Part shown: in pieces, positions 29,306 through 37,370 of the stretch | Layout of the letters: the number at the start of each line of letters is the position of its first letter | Position numbering within the stretch: the first letter of the stretch is position 1 | From: Streptomyces sp. WM4235 | GTDB lineage: Bacteria > Actinomycetota > Actinomycetes > Streptomycetales > Streptomycetaceae | DNA length: 64,000 nt | Assembly: GCF_001279725.1 (NCBI RefSeq) | Contig: NZ_LGDE01000204.1 | Coordinates: 1 to 64,000, forward strand | Direction of reading: 5' to 3' | Position numbers and translations under genes: made by a program | The notes under the pieces: model-generated | Database searches by the model: none | Told to the model about the DNA's origin: nothing | The model's input: only the letters and a program-made list of their open reading frames with translations

Positions 29306-29320
29306 CAACCTGACTATTAA
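29298..29320. promoter_or_regulatory. nrtR: putative NrtR operator
   Basis: ATAGTCA-ACC-TGACTAT is a perfect 7-bp inverted repeat (29301-29317). The arms extend to 10 bp with one mismatch (TTTATAGTCA / TGACTATTAA). It covers the -10 of the operon that encodes NrtR itself, so autorepression is expected. Assignment to NrtR is inferred from context. Confidence 0.7.
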
Positions 29321-29336
29321 AGAAACGAGGGTCTCC

Positions 29337-29969
29337 ATGGGCTGGCAGACGAGTTGGACCGAGATCCTGGCGGCCGCCACCGGCGCCCTGTGCGTCTGGC
29401 TGGTGGCGCGGCAGCACATCGCCAACTGGCCCATCGGGATCGCGAACAACCTCTTCTTCATCGTGCTCTTCGCCCAGGCCGGTCTCTACGCCGACGCCGG
29501 GCTCCAGATCGTCTTCATCGCCCTCGCCGCGTACGGGTGGTGGTCCTGGACCCACGGGGGTGGACCAGGAACCGCCGCGACCCTGCCGGTGCGCCGGACC
29601 ACGGGCACCGAATGGGCCGCCCTGGCCGCGGCGGGGGCGGTGGGGATGCTCGCCCTCACCCTGCTGCTGGACCGCGCCACCGACTCCACCGTTCCCCTCT
29701 GGGACGCGGTGGCCGTCGGGCTCTCCCTCATGGCCACCTACGGGCAGTGCCGCAAGCTCCTGGAGTCCTGGTGGCTGTGGATCGCCACCGACCTCGTCTC
29801 CATCCCGCTGTACGTCCACAAGGACCTGTACGTGACGGCCGTGCTGTACGTCGTCTTCCTGGCCCTGTGCGTGGCCGGACTGATCGACTGGCGCCGCGCC
29901 CTCGCCGCGACCGGGGGGACAGGCGGGACCGAGGGCACCCGCGGGCTGAAGACGGCGGCGACGGCATGA
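29337..29969 (+). CDS. pnuC: PnuC-family nicotinamide riboside transporter
   Basis: The product is 210 aa from ATG 29337 with GAGGG 6 nt upstream. Six to seven hydrophobic segments are visible. PnuC family motifs: WPIGIANNLFFIVLFAQAGLYADAGLQ, GWWSW early, and SWWLWIATDLVSIPLYVHKDLYVTAVLY late; the two tryptophan-rich segments line the nicotinamide riboside site. It imports nicotinamide riboside by facilitated diffusion, trapped by NadR kinase encoded next (ATGA overlap). It is first in the operon, behind the operator. Confidence 0.95.
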   Translation: MGWQTSWTEILAAATGALCVWLVARQHIANWPIGIANNLFFIVLFAQAGLYADAGLQIVFIALAAYGWWSWTHGGGPGTAATLPVRRTTGTEWAALAAAGAVGMLALTLLLDRATDSTVPLWDAVAVGLSLMATYGQCRKLLESWWLWIATDLVSIPLYVHKDLYVTAVLYVVFLALCVAGLIDWRRALAATGGTGGTEGTRGLKTAATA

Positions 29970-31060
29970 GGCGCCACCGCCACGGGCTGGTGCTCGGCAA
30001 GTTCTACCCGCCCCACACCGGCCACCACCACCTGGTGCGCACCGCCCAGGACCAGTGCGAACGACTGACCGTGCTGGTGTGCGCGGCCTCCGTCGAATCG
30101 GTGCCGCTCGCCGACCGGGTCGCCTGGATGCGCGAGGCCCACCCCGGCGCCCACGTCGTCGGCGCGGTCGACGACATCCCGGTCGACCTGCACGATCCGG
30201 CGATCTGGGACGCGCACATGGCGATCTTCCGCGCCGCCGTGCCCGGCCGGGTCGACGCCGTCTTCACCTCGGAGGCGTACGGGACGGAACTCGCGCGCCG
30301 CTTCGGCGCCCAGGAGGTCTGCGTGGACCCGGACCGCTCCCTCTTCCCGGTGTCGGGTACGGCCGTCCGCGCGGACCCCGCCGCCTGCTGGGAGTTCCTG
30401 GGCCCCGCCGTACGGGCCGCCCTGACCCGGCGCGTGGTCGTCCTCGGCGCCGAGTCCACGGGCACGACCACGCTCTCGCGCGACCTCGCGGCCCACTACC
30501 GCCGCCGCGGCGGGGTCTGGGCCAAGACGGGCTGGGTCGCCGAGTACGGGCGCCGGTACAGCGAGGAGAAGCTGGCGGCGGCGCGGTCGACCGACCCGGC
30601 GGCCTCCTGGTCCGAGGTGTCCTTCGCCTCGGAGGAGTTCCCGGTGATCGCGCGCCGCCAGGACGCCGAGGAGGAACAGGCCGCCCGACTCGGCTCACCG
30701 GTGCTCTTCTGCGACACGGACTCCTTCGCCACCGGCATCTGGCACGAGCGGTACATGGGCGGCCGCAACGAGGAGGTCGAGGAGATCGCCTCCCGCACCC
30801 GCCGTGACCTGTACCTGCTGACCGACGACGTCGGCGTGCCCTTCGAGGACGACGGGCTGCGCGACGGACCGCAGCTCAGACCGTGGATGACCGGACGCTT
30901 CCGGGAGGAACTCACCGACACGCGGAGGCGCTTCCTGCTCATGGGCGGGGACCGGGAGGCACGGCTGACGGCGGCCGTGGCCGCCGTCGACGGACTGCTC
31001 GCCGAGGGATGGCACTTCACGGACCCGCTGCCCGAGAACGTACGGGTGGAGAACGGATGA
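29966..31060 (+). CDS. nadR: NadR-like NMN adenylyltransferase / nicotinamide riboside kinase
   Basis: The product is 364 aa from ATG 29966. The N-terminal nucleotidyltransferase (1-165) has GKFYPPHTGHHHL (the HxGH motif TGHHH) and SGTAVRADP (the ISGTxxR-type loop). The C-terminal P-loop kinase (from ~170) begins VVLGAESTGTTTLSRDLA. Here the P-loop Lys of the usual GxxxxGK(S/T) is replaced by Thr. Later kinase features are CDTDSFATGIWHERYMG and YLLTDDVGVPFEDDGLRDG, as in NadR. There is no N-terminal DNA-binding domain, so it is an enzyme only. It converts nicotinamide riboside to NMN and then NAD. Confidence 0.93.
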   Translation: MRRHRHGLVLGKFYPPHTGHHHLVRTAQDQCERLTVLVCAASVESVPLADRVAWMREAHPGAHVVGAVDDIPVDLHDPAIWDAHMAIFRAAVPGRVDAVFTSEAYGTELARRFGAQEVCVDPDRSLFPVSGTAVRADPAACWEFLGPAVRAALTRRVVVLGAESTGTTTLSRDLAAHYRRRGGVWAKTGWVAEYGRRYSEEKLAAARSTDPAASWSEVSFASEEFPVIARRQDAEEEQAARLGSPVLFCDTDSFATGIWHERYMGGRNEEVEEIASRTRRDLYLLTDDVGVPFEDDGLRDGPQLRPWMTGRFREELTDTRRRFLLMGGDREARLTAAVAAVDGLLAEGWHFTDPLPENVRVENG

Positions 31061-31788
31061 CCACCGGATACGACCCCCACGCCTTCGAACCGTTCGCGGT
31101 GACCGTCGACCTCGCCGTCTTCACCGTCCGCGCCGGCGACCTGCACGTGCTGCTGATCCGGCGCGGACAGGAGCCGTACGCGGGCGCCTGGGCCCTGCCC
31201 GGCGGTTTCATCCTGCCCCGCGAGTCCGCCGAGAGCGCCGCACGCCGCGAACTCGCCGAGGAGACCGGCCTGTCCGACGCCGTGGTCGCCGCCCTGCACC
31301 TGGAACAACTGAGGACCTACAGCGAACCCGACCGCGATCCCCGCATGCGGGTGGTCTCGGTCGCCTTCACCGCGCTGGTCCCGGACATGCCGGAGCCGGC
31401 CGCGGAAGGCGGCGGCGATGCCGACCGGGCCCGCTGGGTGCCCGTGGGCGAGGCCGCCGGACTGTCCTTCGACCACGCGGTCATCCTCGACGACGCGCGC
31501 GAGCGGATCGGTTCGAAGCTGGAGTACAGCTGCCTGGCCACCGCCTTCTGCCCGCCCGAGTTCACCCTCGGCGAGCTCCAGGCCGTCTACGAGACCGTCT
31601 GGGACACCGCCCTGGACCGCCCCAACTTCCGCCGCAAGGTCCTCGCCACCCCCGGCTTCGTCGAGGCCGTGGCGGGAGCCGCCCGACTGACCGGCGGGCG
31701 CGGCAAACCGGCCGCGCTCTACCGCTCCGGGCCCGCGACGGCCCTGCACCCGCCCCTGCTCCGCCCCTCGGAAGGACACGCACGATGA
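31057..31788 (+). CDS. nrtR: NrtR: Nudix-related transcriptional regulator of NAD metabolism
   Basis: The product is 243 aa from ATG 31057 (ATGA overlap). The N-terminal Nudix domain contains AWALPGGFILPRESAESAARRELAEETGL, an intact-looking Nudix box, so residual ADP-ribose hydrolysis is possible. The C-terminal winged helix (residues ~165-235) contains the FTLGELQAVYETVWDTALDRPNFRRKVL recognition segment typical of NrtR. The family represses NAD biosynthesis genes and is released by ADP-ribose. The probable target is the palindrome at 29301-29317. Confidence 0.93.
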   Translation: MTTGYDPHAFEPFAVTVDLAVFTVRAGDLHVLLIRRGQEPYAGAWALPGGFILPRESAESAARRELAEETGLSDAVVAALHLEQLRTYSEPDRDPRMRVVSVAFTALVPDMPEPAAEGGGDADRARWVPVGEAAGLSFDHAVILDDARERIGSKLEYSCLATAFCPPEFTLGELQAVYETVWDTALDRPNFRRKVLATPGFVEAVAGAARLTGGRGKPAALYRSGPATALHPPLLRPSEGHAR

Positions 31789-32807
31789 CCGTGACGACGA
31801 AGAAGCGCGCGGCGACCGGGGCCCTGCTCGGCCTCGCCCTGGGCGACGCCCTCGGCTTCCCGACGGAGTTCAACGACGTCCCGTCGATCCTCTCCAAGAC
31901 CGGACCCTGGCGGCAGATGTCCCTGCCCCGCCCGGCGATCGTCACCGACGACACCCAGATGACGCTCGCCCTGGCCCGAGGCATGCGCACCGCGGGGGAG
32001 CGGGGCCGGATAGGACCGCTGCGGCTGACCCGACCCGTCCGGGAGGAGTTCGTCGAGTGGTACCACTCGCCGGAGAACAACCGGGCCCCGGGCAACACCT
32101 GCCTGCGCGCCTGCCGGCTCCTCGACCAGCCCGAGCGGGACTGGCGCGACGCCAGCCAGATCGGCTCCAAGGGCTGCGGCGCGAACATGCGGGTGGCCCC
32201 CGTGGGCCTGGTGCCCGGCTGGACCGAGGAGGAGCGGGCCGGCGCGGCCCAGCTCCAGTCCGCCCTGACGCACGGCCACCCGACGGCCCTCGCCGCCTCC
32301 GACCTGACGGCCAGGGCCGTGTACCTGCTCGCACGGGGCACCGAGGTCACGGGCCTGGTCGGGCAGTTGCGCTCGTACGCCCTGGAGAACCGCACCCGCT
32401 ACCACGAGCACTGGCTGGGCGACCTGTGGATGCGCAGCACCTCCGACGCCACGGAGCGGTCCTTCATCGCCCGGGGCTGGGACGAATGCCTGGGCGTCCT
32501 GGACCGGCTCGCGGACGCCCTGAGGTCGCCCTCCCCGGAAACCGACCCCTGCCTGACCACGGGCGACGGCTGGATCGCGGAGGAGGCCTTCGCCACGGCC
32601 CTGCACTGCTTCCTGCTCTTCCCCGAGGAGCCGCTGACCGCCCTGCGCCGGGCCGCCTGCACCAAGGGCGACTCCGACTCCATCGCCTGCCTGGCCGGCG
32701 CCTTCGCCGGCGCCCACCTCGGCGCGGACGTCTGGCCCCGGGACTGGGAGGGCCGCATCGAGTACCGCGACGAGCTCCTGGCCCTCGGAGCCCTCTGGGA
32801 CGCCTGA
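31785..32807 (+). CDS. ADP-ribosylglycohydrolase family protein (DraG-like)
   Basis: The product is 340 aa from ATG 31785, overlapping nrtR by 4 nt. GALLGLALGDALGFPTEF at the start supplies the first half of the metal/ADP-ribose site. VTDDTQMTLALARG supplies the two metal-binding Asp, and CTKGDSDSIACLAGAFAGA at the end gives the D-S-D set. It removes ADP-ribose from proteins, RNA or small molecules. In this operon it could recycle ADP-ribose, the NrtR effector, so it may also tune the switch (inference). Confidence 0.92.
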   Translation: MTVTTKKRAATGALLGLALGDALGFPTEFNDVPSILSKTGPWRQMSLPRPAIVTDDTQMTLALARGMRTAGERGRIGPLRLTRPVREEFVEWYHSPENNRAPGNTCLRACRLLDQPERDWRDASQIGSKGCGANMRVAPVGLVPGWTEEERAGAAQLQSALTHGHPTALAASDLTARAVYLLARGTEVTGLVGQLRSYALENRTRYHEHWLGDLWMRSTSDATERSFIARGWDECLGVLDRLADALRSPSPETDPCLTTGDGWIAEEAFATALHCFLLFPEEPLTALRRAACTKGDSDSIACLAGAFAGAHLGADVWPRDWEGRIEYRDELLALGALWDA

Positions 32808-32828
32808 CCCCTGTGACCCGAGCCGGCC

Positions 32829-33518
32829 TCAGGGGGTCACGGCCGCCGAGAGCCGGCGGGCACGGGTCAGGAAGTCCTCCACACGGGCGTGGTCCGGCTC
32901 CGCCGGCAGGGGACTGCCGGCGAGGGCCGCCTCCGCCTCCCCGGTGAGGCGGGACATCCAGGCGTCCACCTCCGCCCAGCCCAGCTCACCGCGCCGCACC
33001 GCCAGCAGGCGCTCCCGGTCGGCGCCGGCGTCGATCTCCAGGCGGCCCGTGCGCAGCAGGTCGCGACAGGACCCGAGCAGGCGCAGCAGGTGCATGGCGT
33101 GCTTCCAGCGCGGCGCGCCGTGGTTGCGCACGTCCGCGAGGAGCCTGCCGTGCTGGCCGGCCGCGTAGCCGGTGAACGTGAGGTGGGCCCGGCGGGAGAG
33201 GAAGGCCCCGCGCAGGGAGAGGAGTTCCTCGCCGACCGGGGTGATCCGCTCCACCAGCGGGGAGTGCAGGCACTCCAGGATGTTCGGGTTGGCCCGCAGC
33301 GCCAGTTCGCAGAAGCGTTCCAGCTCCCAGGAGAACTCCTCGTCCCGCGGCCCGTCCACGTGCGTGGGGGGCTTCTCGAAGCGCCAGAACAGCGGCGTGG
33401 GGGCGAGGTAGACACCGCGCACGTCGGTGTCGCTCGCCTCCGTCGCCAGCCCGAACGCGCGGGAGCCCATCACGCAGGAGTAGACGGTGTGGTCCCGGAC
33501 GAGGGTGAGGTCGTTCAT
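32829..33518 (-). CDS. RlaP-like nucleotidyltransferase (DNA polymerase beta superfamily)
   Basis: The product is 229 aa from ATG 33518. The catalytic strand-helix motif CVMGSRAFGLATEASDTDVRGVYLAPT (residues ~12-38) has the GS and DxD elements of pol-beta nucleotidyltransferases. Its shape matches the RlaP/COG3541 family linked to RNA repair. The rest is helical (RWKHAMHLLRLLGSCRDLLRTG). The frame is open 16 codons upstream, but the conserved start is at MNDLTLVRDH. It converges on the draG-like gene (21 nt between stops). The substrate is not established. Confidence 0.8.
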   Translation of the reverse strand: MNDLTLVRDHTVYSCVMGSRAFGLATEASDTDVRGVYLAPTPLFWRFEKPPTHVDGPRDEEFSWELERFCELALRANPNILECLHSPLVERITPVGEELLSLRGAFLSRRAHLTFTGYAAGQHGRLLADVRNHGAPRWKHAMHLLRLLGSCRDLLRTGRLEIDAGADRERLLAVRRGELGWAEVDAWMSRLTGEAEAALAGSPLPAEPDHARVEDFLTRARRLSAAVTP

Positions 33519-33546
33519 CCCGGGAGGGTAGGCGGACGCCCCCGCG

Positions 33547-34011
33547 CTACGCGAGGGAGATTTCACCGCCCGGGGACACGACGATCTTCTTCTCGGCGAG
33601 ACCGGTGGCGGCCGGCCCCTTGGCCACCGCGCCGTCCGTGATCTCGAACTTGCTGCCGTGGCAGGGGCAGTCGATGCTGCCGTTCTCGACCTTGTTCACC
33701 AGGCACCCCTGGTGGGGGCAGACGGCGGTGAAGCAGCGGAACGACCCGGCCGTCGGCTGGGTCACCACGAGTTTCTGCTCCTTGAGCACGGTGCCGCCGC
33801 CGACCGGTACGGCCGAGGACTTCACCAGCGCGGCGCCCCCGGCCGAGGACCCGGCGGGAGAGGACCCGGCGTCCCGTGGGGTCGACCCGGTACCCGCCTC
33901 GCTCGCGGGCTTCTCGGAGGACGAGCCGCACGCCGCGAGGGCACCGCCCGTCAGGGCCACCGCCCCTGCCGCCAGTACGGTGCGCCGGGCGGTCCGTGTG
34001 GGGTCGCTCAT
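33547..34011 (-). CDS. Rieske (2Fe-2S) domain Tat lipoprotein
   Basis: The product is 154 aa from ATG 34011 with GAGGAGA upstream. The twin-Arg ARRTVLAAGAVALTGGALAAC signal ends in a lipobox (LAAC, Cys ~28), so it is Tat-exported and lipid-anchored outside the membrane. After a Ser/Gly/Pro linker, the Rieske domain has CPHQGC and CPCHGSKF, the full Cys-His/Cys-His ligand set. Similar small proteins serve as stand-alone electron carriers; the partner is unknown. Confidence 0.92.
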   Translation of the reverse strand: MSDPTRTARRTVLAAGAVALTGGALAACGSSSEKPASEAGTGSTPRDAGSSPAGSSAGGAALVKSSAVPVGGGTVLKEQKLVVTQPTAGSFRCFTAVCPHQGCLVNKVENGSIDCPCHGSKFEITDGAVAKGPAATGLAEKKIVVSPGGEISLA

Positions 34012-34070
34012 GACTGTCTCCTCGCTGTGTGGCCAGGCTGGGCGAGCAGCATCCTGGTCTGCGGCGGGCC

Positions 34071-34460
34071 TCAGGAGAAGTCCGCCGCGCCAGGCTCTTC
34101 GCTGCCGTGCGGCGCGCGTCGGTCGCCCGACTGCCACGGTTCCCATGTGGCAGGAGTGCCGGGTGTGCGCACCACCTCCCACACGCGTACCACCGCACCC
34201 CGGTTCAACGGGCCGTGGACGTGGGGGTAGAGGCCGCCGGATTCACCCTCCCGGCGGACCTCGGAGGTCAACGCCCCCTCGTCCAGCTCCACGGTCAGCA
34301 GGGTGCCGGGGGTGTCCCGGTAGTACGCCTCGGTGATCGCGAGAGCCGTCGCGCGGTCCGCCGAACAGTGCACGAAACCCTCGGAATCGAGCGAGGCGGG
34401 GGCGTACGGGAGCTCGGGCGCGGCCGTCCAGTCGGTGAGCGCGACGATGTGGAAGATCAT
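34071..34460 (-). CDS. DUF952 family protein
   Basis: The product is 129 aa from ATG 34460 (MIFHIVALTDW). GFVHCSADRATALAIT and GLYPHVHGPLNRGAVVRVWEV are the conserved DUF952 segments. It is cytoplasmic with no known reaction; the fold is distantly glutathione-S-transferase/ADP-ribosyl related only by speculation. It is divergent from the YidB-like gene. Confidence 0.88.
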   Translation of the reverse strand: MIFHIVALTDWTAAPELPYAPASLDSEGFVHCSADRATALAITEAYYRDTPGTLLTVELDEGALTSEVRREGESGGLYPHVHGPLNRGAVVRVWEVVRTPGTPATWEPWQSGDRRAPHGSEEPGAADFS

Positions 34461-34602
34461 GCCGATCGTTCTACCCCAGGCGCTCCGGGGCGGTTCGGGG
34501 GACCGTGCGCCAAGTGGCGTCATGGGGTGAACCGGGTGAGATTGTCCCTATCTCGACGCCGGAGGCGCCGTACGCGCGCGGACCGGTCCCTCTCCGAAAG
34601 GC

Positions 34603-35070
34603 ATGACGATGGCGGGTAACGACCTCGGCTCTCTCCTGGGCTCGCTTCTCGGCGGCAGCGGCAGCGGCGGCGGCAGTGGCGGCCAGGCGGGTGGCGGTGG
34701 CGGCGGCAACATCCTCGGCGCCCTGCTCGGCGCGCTCACCGGCGGTGGCGGTGGCGGTGGCGCCCAGGCGGCCGGAGGCGGCGGCAACCCGCTCGGCGGG
34801 CTGATGGACATGCTGTCCAAGTCCGGCCTCGTCGACCAGGCCCAGTCGTGGGTCGGCACCGGCGAGAACAAGGCCGTCACCGGCGCGCAGATCGCCGAGG
34901 CCCTGCCGAACGAGACCCTGCAGAAGGTGGCCGAGCAGACGGGCGTCAGCCCCGAGCACGCCGCCGACCAGATCGCGCAGTCCCTGCCCCGGGCCGTGGA
35001 CAAGCTGACCCCCGACGGATCGCTGCCCTCGGGATCGCTGGAGGACATCATCAGGCAGCAGAAGCTCTAA
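34603..35070 (+). CDS. YidB/DUF937 family protein
   Basis: The product is 155 aa from ATG 34603. A Gly-rich first half (LGSLLGSLLGGSGSGGG, then NILGALLGALTGGGGGG) precedes the conserved domain GLVDQAQSWVGTGENKAVTGAQIAEAL...VAEQTGVSPEHAADQIAQSLP. The end is DGSLPSGSLEDIIRQQ. The family is widespread and its function is unknown. The palindromic element starts 3 nt after the stop. Confidence 0.85.
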   Translation: MTMAGNDLGSLLGSLLGGSGSGGGSGGQAGGGGGGNILGALLGALTGGGGGGGAQAAGGGGNPLGGLMDMLSKSGLVDQAQSWVGTGENKAVTGAQIAEALPNETLQKVAEQTGVSPEHAADQIAQSLPRAVDKLTPDGSLPSGSLEDIIRQQKL

Positions 35071-35072
35071 GC

Positions 35073-35228
35073 CCTGTCGTCAAAGTCTCGCCTGGCCCGC
35101 GGCGCCCGGTACCGCACCTCGCCGCGTTGTCGGGGCACCCGAGTACGTCCGGTACACGGGCGCCGCTGCGCCTCGCGACGCACGGCACCGGACACCGCGG
35201 GCCCTACCGGCGCCACTTTGACGACAGG
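35073..35228. repeat. 156-bp palindromic intergenic element (MITE-like candidate)
   Basis: The outer ends are a perfect 14-bp inverted repeat, CCTGTCGTCAAAGT (35073-35086) and its complement (35215-35228). Inside, GGCCCGCGG-type sequence (35095 onward) pairs imperfectly with the region ending 35202. The centre holds CCCGAGTAC-GTCCG-GTACACGGG. The whole element can fold into one long stem. It contains no ORF, and I see no clear target-site duplication. Confidence 0.75.
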
Positions 35229-35349
35229 ACCCGGGCCCCGCCGCGAGGGCCCGTCGGTCGTCCCACGGGTCGGCCACCGGGCCCTCGCGCCGCGCGCGCC
35301 GGCTACCCTGAGTCAGGCCCGCCGTCACGCGATCATCCTGGAGCAGCTC

Positions 35350-36438
35350 GTGAGAACCGCCGTCGTCATCGGAACCGGACTGATCGGCACCTCCGCGGCG
35401 CTCGCCCTGACCGCCCGCGGCATCACCGTGCACCTCGTCGACCACGACCCGGCGCAGGCGCGCACGGCCGCCGCCCTGGGCGCCGGCACGGACGAGGCAC
35501 CGGAACACAAGGTGGACCTGGCGATCGTGGCCGTCCCGCCCGCCCACGTCGCGACGGCGCTGGCCGACGCGATCGGCCGCGACCTGGCCCGCGCCTACGT
35601 GGACGTGGCCAGCGTCAAGGGCGGCCCGCGACGGGAACTCACGGCGATGGGCGTGGACGCGGGCACCTACATCGGAACGCACCCGATGGCCGGCAAGGAG
35701 CGGTCCGGGCCGCTCGCGGCGACGGCCGACCTGTTCGAGGGTCGCCCGTGGGTGCTGACACCGACCCGGGACACCGACCACGAGGTGCTGAACCTCGCGC
35801 TGGAACTGGTGGCGCTGTGCCGGGCCGTCCCGGTGGTGATGGACGCGGACGCCCACGACCGCGCGGTGGCCCTGGTCTCGCACACCCCCCAACTGGTGTC
35901 GAGCATGGTGGCGGCCCGACTGGAGGAGGCCGACGAGACGGCCGTGCGACTGTGCGGGCAGGGCATCCGGGACGTGACGCGGATCGCGGCTTCGGACCCG
36001 CGGATGTGGGTGGAGATCCTCTCCGCGAACCCGGGCCCGGTCGCCGACGTCCTGGCCGGGATCGCCGCCGACCTGGAGGAGACGGTGGAGGCCCTGCGCG
36101 GCCTCCAGTCGGCCGACGAGGCCAAGCGCCGGGGCGGGGCCGCCGGCATCGAGGACGTGCTCAGGCGGGGCAACGCGGGCCGGGTCCGGGTCCCGGGCAA
36201 GCACGGCGCGGCGCCGATGGCGTACGAGACGGTCGGGGTGTTCATCAGCGACAAGCCGGGCGAACTGGCACGGATCTTCGCCGACGCCGGCCGGGCCGGC
36301 GTGAACATCGAGGACGTGCGGATCGAGCACGCGACGGGACAGCAGGCCGGTCTCGTACAGCTGATGGTGGAACCCCGCGCGGTGGCGCCCCTGGAGGCCG
36401 AACTGCGCGAGCGCGGCTGGGCGCTGCGCCAGCAGTAA
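35350..36438 (+). CDS. tyrA: prephenate dehydrogenase
   Basis: The product is 362 aa from GTG 35350 (MRTAVVIGTGLIGTSAAL) with GGAG at 35340-35343, spacing 6. The Rossmann loop GTGLIGTS is followed by VASVKGGPRRE and GTHPMAGKERSGP, the catalytic-His segment. SHTPQLVSSMVAARL lies in mid-protein, and an ACT domain (TVGVFISDKPGELARIFADAGRAGVNIEDVRIEH) covers the last ~80 residues, probably for tyrosine feedback. It makes 4-hydroxyphenylpyruvate. An in-frame start at 35218 lies inside the palindromic element and is unlikely. Confidence 0.93.
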   Translation: MRTAVVIGTGLIGTSAALALTARGITVHLVDHDPAQARTAAALGAGTDEAPEHKVDLAIVAVPPAHVATALADAIGRDLARAYVDVASVKGGPRRELTAMGVDAGTYIGTHPMAGKERSGPLAATADLFEGRPWVLTPTRDTDHEVLNLALELVALCRAVPVVMDADAHDRAVALVSHTPQLVSSMVAARLEEADETAVRLCGQGIRDVTRIAASDPRMWVEILSANPGPVADVLAGIAADLEETVEALRGLQSADEAKRRGGAAGIEDVLRRGNAGRVRVPGKHGAAPMAYETVGVFISDKPGELARIFADAGRAGVNIEDVRIEHATGQQAGLVQLMVEPRAVAPLEAELRERGWALRQQ

Positions 36439-36635
36439 CCCCCGGGGTCGCGGCCGGGTACCGCCCCGGTAGCCGGCCGCGCTCCCGTATTCCCGCCGGT
36501 CACCGCCCCTGCCGGGCGTCGACGCGGGCCCGTCCCTCCCGGGCGGGACGGGGAGCGGCCAGGGCCCGGTAACCTGGGGAGGGGCGCTATTGGCGCGCCC
36601 GGACACGTACGCGCAACCAGGAAGGTGCCCGCACC

Positions 36636-37370
36636 GTGGAATCCGCAGCTCCGTCCGCCGTGATCGTCGCCATCGACGGTCCCTCCGGCACGGGCAAGTC
36701 CAGCACCTCCAAGGCCGTGGCCGCCAAGCTCGGGCTGCGCTACCTGGACACCGGTGCCCAGTACCGGGCCATCACCTGGTGGATGATCACCAACGGCGTC
36801 GACATCGACGACCCGCAGGCCATCGCCCTCGCCGCGGACAAGCCCGCCATCGTGTCCGGCACCGACCCGTCCGCGCCCACCATCACCGTCGACGGACTGG
36901 ACGCCTCCGGCCCCATCCGCACCCGGGACGTCACCTCCAAGGTCAGCGCCGTCAGCGCCGTCCCCGAGGTGCGCGCCCTGATCACCCGACTCCAGCGCTC
37001 GATCGCGGCCGACGCCGCCGAGAGCGCCGAGGGCATCGTCGTGGAAGGCCGCGACATCGGCACCACGGTCCTGCCCGACGCCGACCTCAAGGTCTTCCTG
37101 ACCGCCTCGGCCGAGGCCCGCGCCGCCCGCCGCAGCGGCGAGCTGCGCGGCAAGGAGGCCGCGGACCTCGCGGCCACCAGGGAAGCCCTGATCAAGCGGG
37201 ACGCGGCCGACTCCGGCCGGAAGACCTCCCCGCTGGCCAAGGCCGACGACGCGGTCGAGGTGGACACCACCGAACTCACGCTCGACCAGGTCATCGAATG
37301 CGTGGTGACGCTGGTCGCGGAGCGGCAGAGCGCGGCCGAGGACACCGGGGAGCGGGCGGGTCGCCAGTGA
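36636..37370 (+). CDS. cmk: cytidylate kinase
   Basis: The product is 244 aa from GTG 36636. The P-loop is IDGPSGTGKSSTSKAVA at the N-terminus, followed by YLDTGAQYRAITW (CMP-binding Asp-Thr-Gly), the VVEGRDIGTTVLPDADLKVFLTASAE core, and RRSGELRGKEA/DAADSGRKTSPL in the lid and nucleotide region. It phosphorylates CMP/dCMP. A TAACCT (36570-36575) may be its -10. It overlaps the acyltransferase gene by 4 nt. Confidence 0.95.
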   Translation: MESAAPSAVIVAIDGPSGTGKSSTSKAVAAKLGLRYLDTGAQYRAITWWMITNGVDIDDPQAIALAADKPAIVSGTDPSAPTITVDGLDASGPIRTRDVTSKVSAVSAVPEVRALITRLQRSIAADAAESAEGIVVEGRDIGTTVLPDADLKVFLTASAEARAARRSGELRGKEAADLAATREALIKRDAADSGRKTSPLAKADDAVEVDTTELTLDQVIECVVTLVAERQSAAEDTGERAGRQ

